In this document: one piece after another, positions 21,408-22,594 of the stretch
Numbering within the stretch: position 1 is the first letter of the stretch
Layout: each line of letters begins with the position of its first letter
Virus record (IMG/VR): IMGVR_UViG_3300042696_000035
Location: 1 to 22,594 of that record
DNA length: 22,594 nt
Reading direction: 5' to 3' (one strand)
Origin: a virus
Translations under genes and position numbers: made by a program
Notes under the pieces: generated by a model
Databases searched by the model: none
Seen by the model: the letters and a program-made list of their open reading frames with translations, nothing else
Told to the model about the DNA's origin: nothing

Positions 21408-21779
21408 TTACTTAAACGCTCCAGCGGGACGCAACTGAACCTTCTTCTTCTCCTGCTTCTCATCACTGGTGGTATCGACCGAATGACGCCCACCCTTGAG
21501 CTTCGCATCCGCAGCCTTCTTCCAGTCATCTCGCATCTGCTTGATAACCGTGAGAGAAGCCGTGCGAAGGGTTTCCTCATACAGGGTTTTGTTAAAGTCA
21601 TTGCCTTGCGCTCTCACGCCTTCCGCCAAGGCTTGAGTCACAAGGTCGTTACGGTAGGTAACCCCATCCGCTGCCTGTGCTTCCAAAGCTTTATTACGCT
21701 GAACCAGATTGACAACCGCTGGCTCAACCTCTTCATCGGTTTGCACTGACAATGCAGTGCGTAACGCTTCCAGTCCCAT
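21408..21779 (-). CDS. Nested in-frame scaffold-like product
   Basis: An internal ATG at 21779 has AAGGAG (21788-21793) eight bases before it, as good as the sites of the independent genes. It would yield 123 aa ('MGLEALRTALSVQTDEEVEP' onward), mostly helical, highly charged, and identical to the C-terminal third of the protease protein. Independent translation of a scaffold from within a protease gene is known from lambda C/Nu3, which makes this plausible. No promoter is visible. Confidence 0.5.
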   Translation of the reverse strand: MGLEALRTALSVQTDEEVEPAVVNLVQRNKALEAQAADGVTYRNDLVTQALAEGVRAQGNDFNKTLYEETLRTASLTVIKQMRDDWKKAADAKLKGGRHSVDTTSDEKQEKKKVQLRPAGAFK

Positions 21780-22517
21780 GTCTTCTTCTCCTTGAGATTT
21801 TGTCTTATCCGCTGTGCTTCCCAACGCAAAAGAACTGCGAACCGGCAAACGTACCCGATAGGTGTTTTGGATAACCTCAACCATTTCAGGAGTCAGTTCA
21901 CCAGCCCTGGCAGCACGTTCAGCCTTTAGAATCATCGCATCAGGCGTACTGCCATCGAACACTCCAGACACCTCATTCAGACCTGCATCGTCAATCGTAA
22001 AGGTCGCAACCTTCATTGTTGAGATGCCGTTTACCTTTTCTTCGTATTTAATCCCAGGGTAATGACGGCATTCGAAAAGCCCACTTCCGCAAACGTTGCA
22101 TATTATATCCCCGCCACTAAAGCCAACGCTGACATCCCTCAGCAATCCAGTTTCAATCCGGCGAATGAGGTTGTCGGTGTCTTCCAGTCCCCGAACCGTG
22201 TAGAAGTCGGCAACAACTCTTTGCTTGTCCCCAACCACCTCCAGCGCAGCACTGAGAGAATAGCCAACGGGAAGCTCTCGCCAGTTGTGCGAACGAAGGA
22301 AAGAAACTCCACGATTCGCATCCCGAACATAGTTGTTCAGGGTTTTTGCGCTCATAACCGTGTAATGGGAATCCAAAAGACTGTTGGAGATTTCGGCCCG
22401 AAACTGGAAGAGGTTGTCTCCAGGCTCAATTCCGATTTCCCGAAGACGGATAAGCGAGGCTTCAGTAGCAGCGGAAAGAGGAGCCACCCTAGCCAAGTGA
22501 GAATATGTCTCAGTCAT
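21408..22517 (-). CDS. Prohead protease fused to scaffold-like domain
   Basis: This encodes 369 aa from ATG 22517, chosen because GAGGG precedes it at seven bases and it overlaps the stop of an upstream frame as ATGA. The frame is open to 22589, but that part lacks a ribosome site. Residues about 40-200 resemble prohead proteases: 'VSFLRSHNW' with candidate catalytic H77, 'VVADFYTVRGLEDTDNLIRR', and 'LLRDVSVGF' with candidate catalytic S130. Right after that, C140-x2-C143-x6-C150-x-H152 could hold zinc. Residues 247-369 are charged and helical like a scaffold, ending with the basic-rich 'EKQEKKKVQLRPAGAFK'. The family cleaves scaffold and capsid arms inside the prohead. A second start for the scaffold part lies within the gene. 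Confidence 0.75.
   Translation of the reverse strand: MTETYSHLARVAPLSAATEASLIRLREIGIEPGDNLFQFRAEISNSLLDSHYTVMSAKTLNNYVRDANRGVSFLRSHNWRELPVGYSLSAALEVVGDKQRVVADFYTVRGLEDTDNLIRRIETGLLRDVSVGFSGGDIICNVCGSGLFECRHYPGIKYEEKVNGISTMKVATFTIDDAGLNEVSGVFDGSTPDAMILKAERAARAGELTPEMVEVIQNTYRVRLPVRSSFALGSTADKTKSQGEEDMGLEALRTALSVQTDEEVEPAVVNLVQRNKALEAQAADGVTYRNDLVTQALAEGVRAQGNDFNKTLYEETLRTASLTVIKQMRDDWKKAADAKLKGGRHSVDTTSDEKQEKKKVQLRPAGAFK
21788..21793 (-). promoter_or_regulatory. Internal ribosome binding site for nested scaffold
   Basis: AAGGAG on the - strand, eight bases before the ATG at 21779 and inside the protease coding sequence. Codons for Gln-Gly-Glu-Glu-Asp at this site happen to be purine-rich, so chance is possible. 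The match and spacing equal those of the true genes in this operon. Confidence 0.45.
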
Positions 22518-22594
22518 TTTATTGCCCTCATTAGCGTGAATCGCAGCAACTTGGTCATGGGCATCCTGTTCTGAGGAATGACAGCCCATTGTCT
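22514..22594 (-). CDS. 3' end of upstream gene (portal by position), partial
   Basis: A reading frame is open from the right edge to TGA 22514-22516 and ends in an ATGA overlap with the protease start. Only 26 residues are seen ('RQWAVIPQNRMPMTKLLRFT' and then LMRAIK), which show no family feature. In head operons the gene before the protease is usually portal, so that is the expectation. The short length leaves real uncertainty that this is the coding frame. Confidence 0.4.
   Translation of the reverse strand, partial: RQWAVIPQNRMPMTKLLRFTLMRAIK

Noticed and set aside
22062-22574. 170-codon + strand frame opposite the protease
   Set aside because: Antisense to a clear protease with conserved motifs; no ribosome site was seen.
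22515-22589. Longer protease start at 22589
   Set aside because: No ribosome site, and the ATG at 22517 has GAGGG at seven bases plus an ATGA overlap.
1-22594. CRISPR arrays, tRNA genes, insertion sequences, attachment sites
   Set aside because: No regularly spaced direct repeats, cloverleaf sequences, transposase or integrase genes were seen on reading both strands.

Overview
The window is a stretch of a tailed double-stranded DNA phage (siphovirus type). It could be a free genome, a prophage or a metagenomic contig. The evidence is a nearly complete head-to-tail structural operon in canonical order, a very long tape measure gene, and start/stop overlaps at many junctions. Base composition is close to balanced. 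Nearly every gene has a clear Shine-Dalgarno site, and ATG, GTG and probably no TTG starts are used. The host cannot be named from the sequence. One gene product has a classical Sec signal peptide, so a bacterial host is expected.

Left arm, + strand, 1-2494: the 3' end of a Toprim-containing primase-like gene (3-209) is followed by small closely packed genes of unknown function. They include a CCCH zinc-motif protein (574-1152), a 13-codon Trp-rich micro-ORF with a strong ribosome site (1154-1195), and three tandem genes (1211, 1509, 2000) whose N-terminal helical domains are paralogous and end in a common 'ALRT' linker. A rho-independent terminator (2511-2543) lies between this arm and the oppositely transcribed late genes.

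Right arm, - strand, 22594 down to 2543, appears to be a single operon of about 20 kb with no intergenic gap larger than 46 nt. Transcription order is: the end of an upstream gene (perhaps portal); prohead protease fused to a scaffold-like tail that also has its own internal start; three small genes with membrane or export segments interspersed with a 59-aa helical protein; capsid-cement-like protein; major capsid protein; a small acidic protein; head-tail adaptor; head-closure protein; hexapeptide acyltransferase; GT-A glycosyltransferase; tail terminator; GT-B glycosyltransferase; HK97 gp10-like tail completion protein; tail tube; two tail-assembly chaperones probably linked by a frameshift; tape measure; a small tail-tip protein; a 1220-aa tail-tip protein with PKD and Asp-box modules; a tail fibre; and a small protein.

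The most unusual part is 14864-17592. Three sugar/acyl modification genes are not appended at the edge of the structural module but interleaved with, and translationally coupled to, the neck genes. This suggests a virion glycosylation and acylation system made in step with the head-tail joint. A second unusual block, 20408-21403, has three small membrane or secreted products inside the head-assembly genes. No integrase, lysis, tRNA or CRISPR feature is visible. Terminase is outside the window, and portal is outside or barely included.
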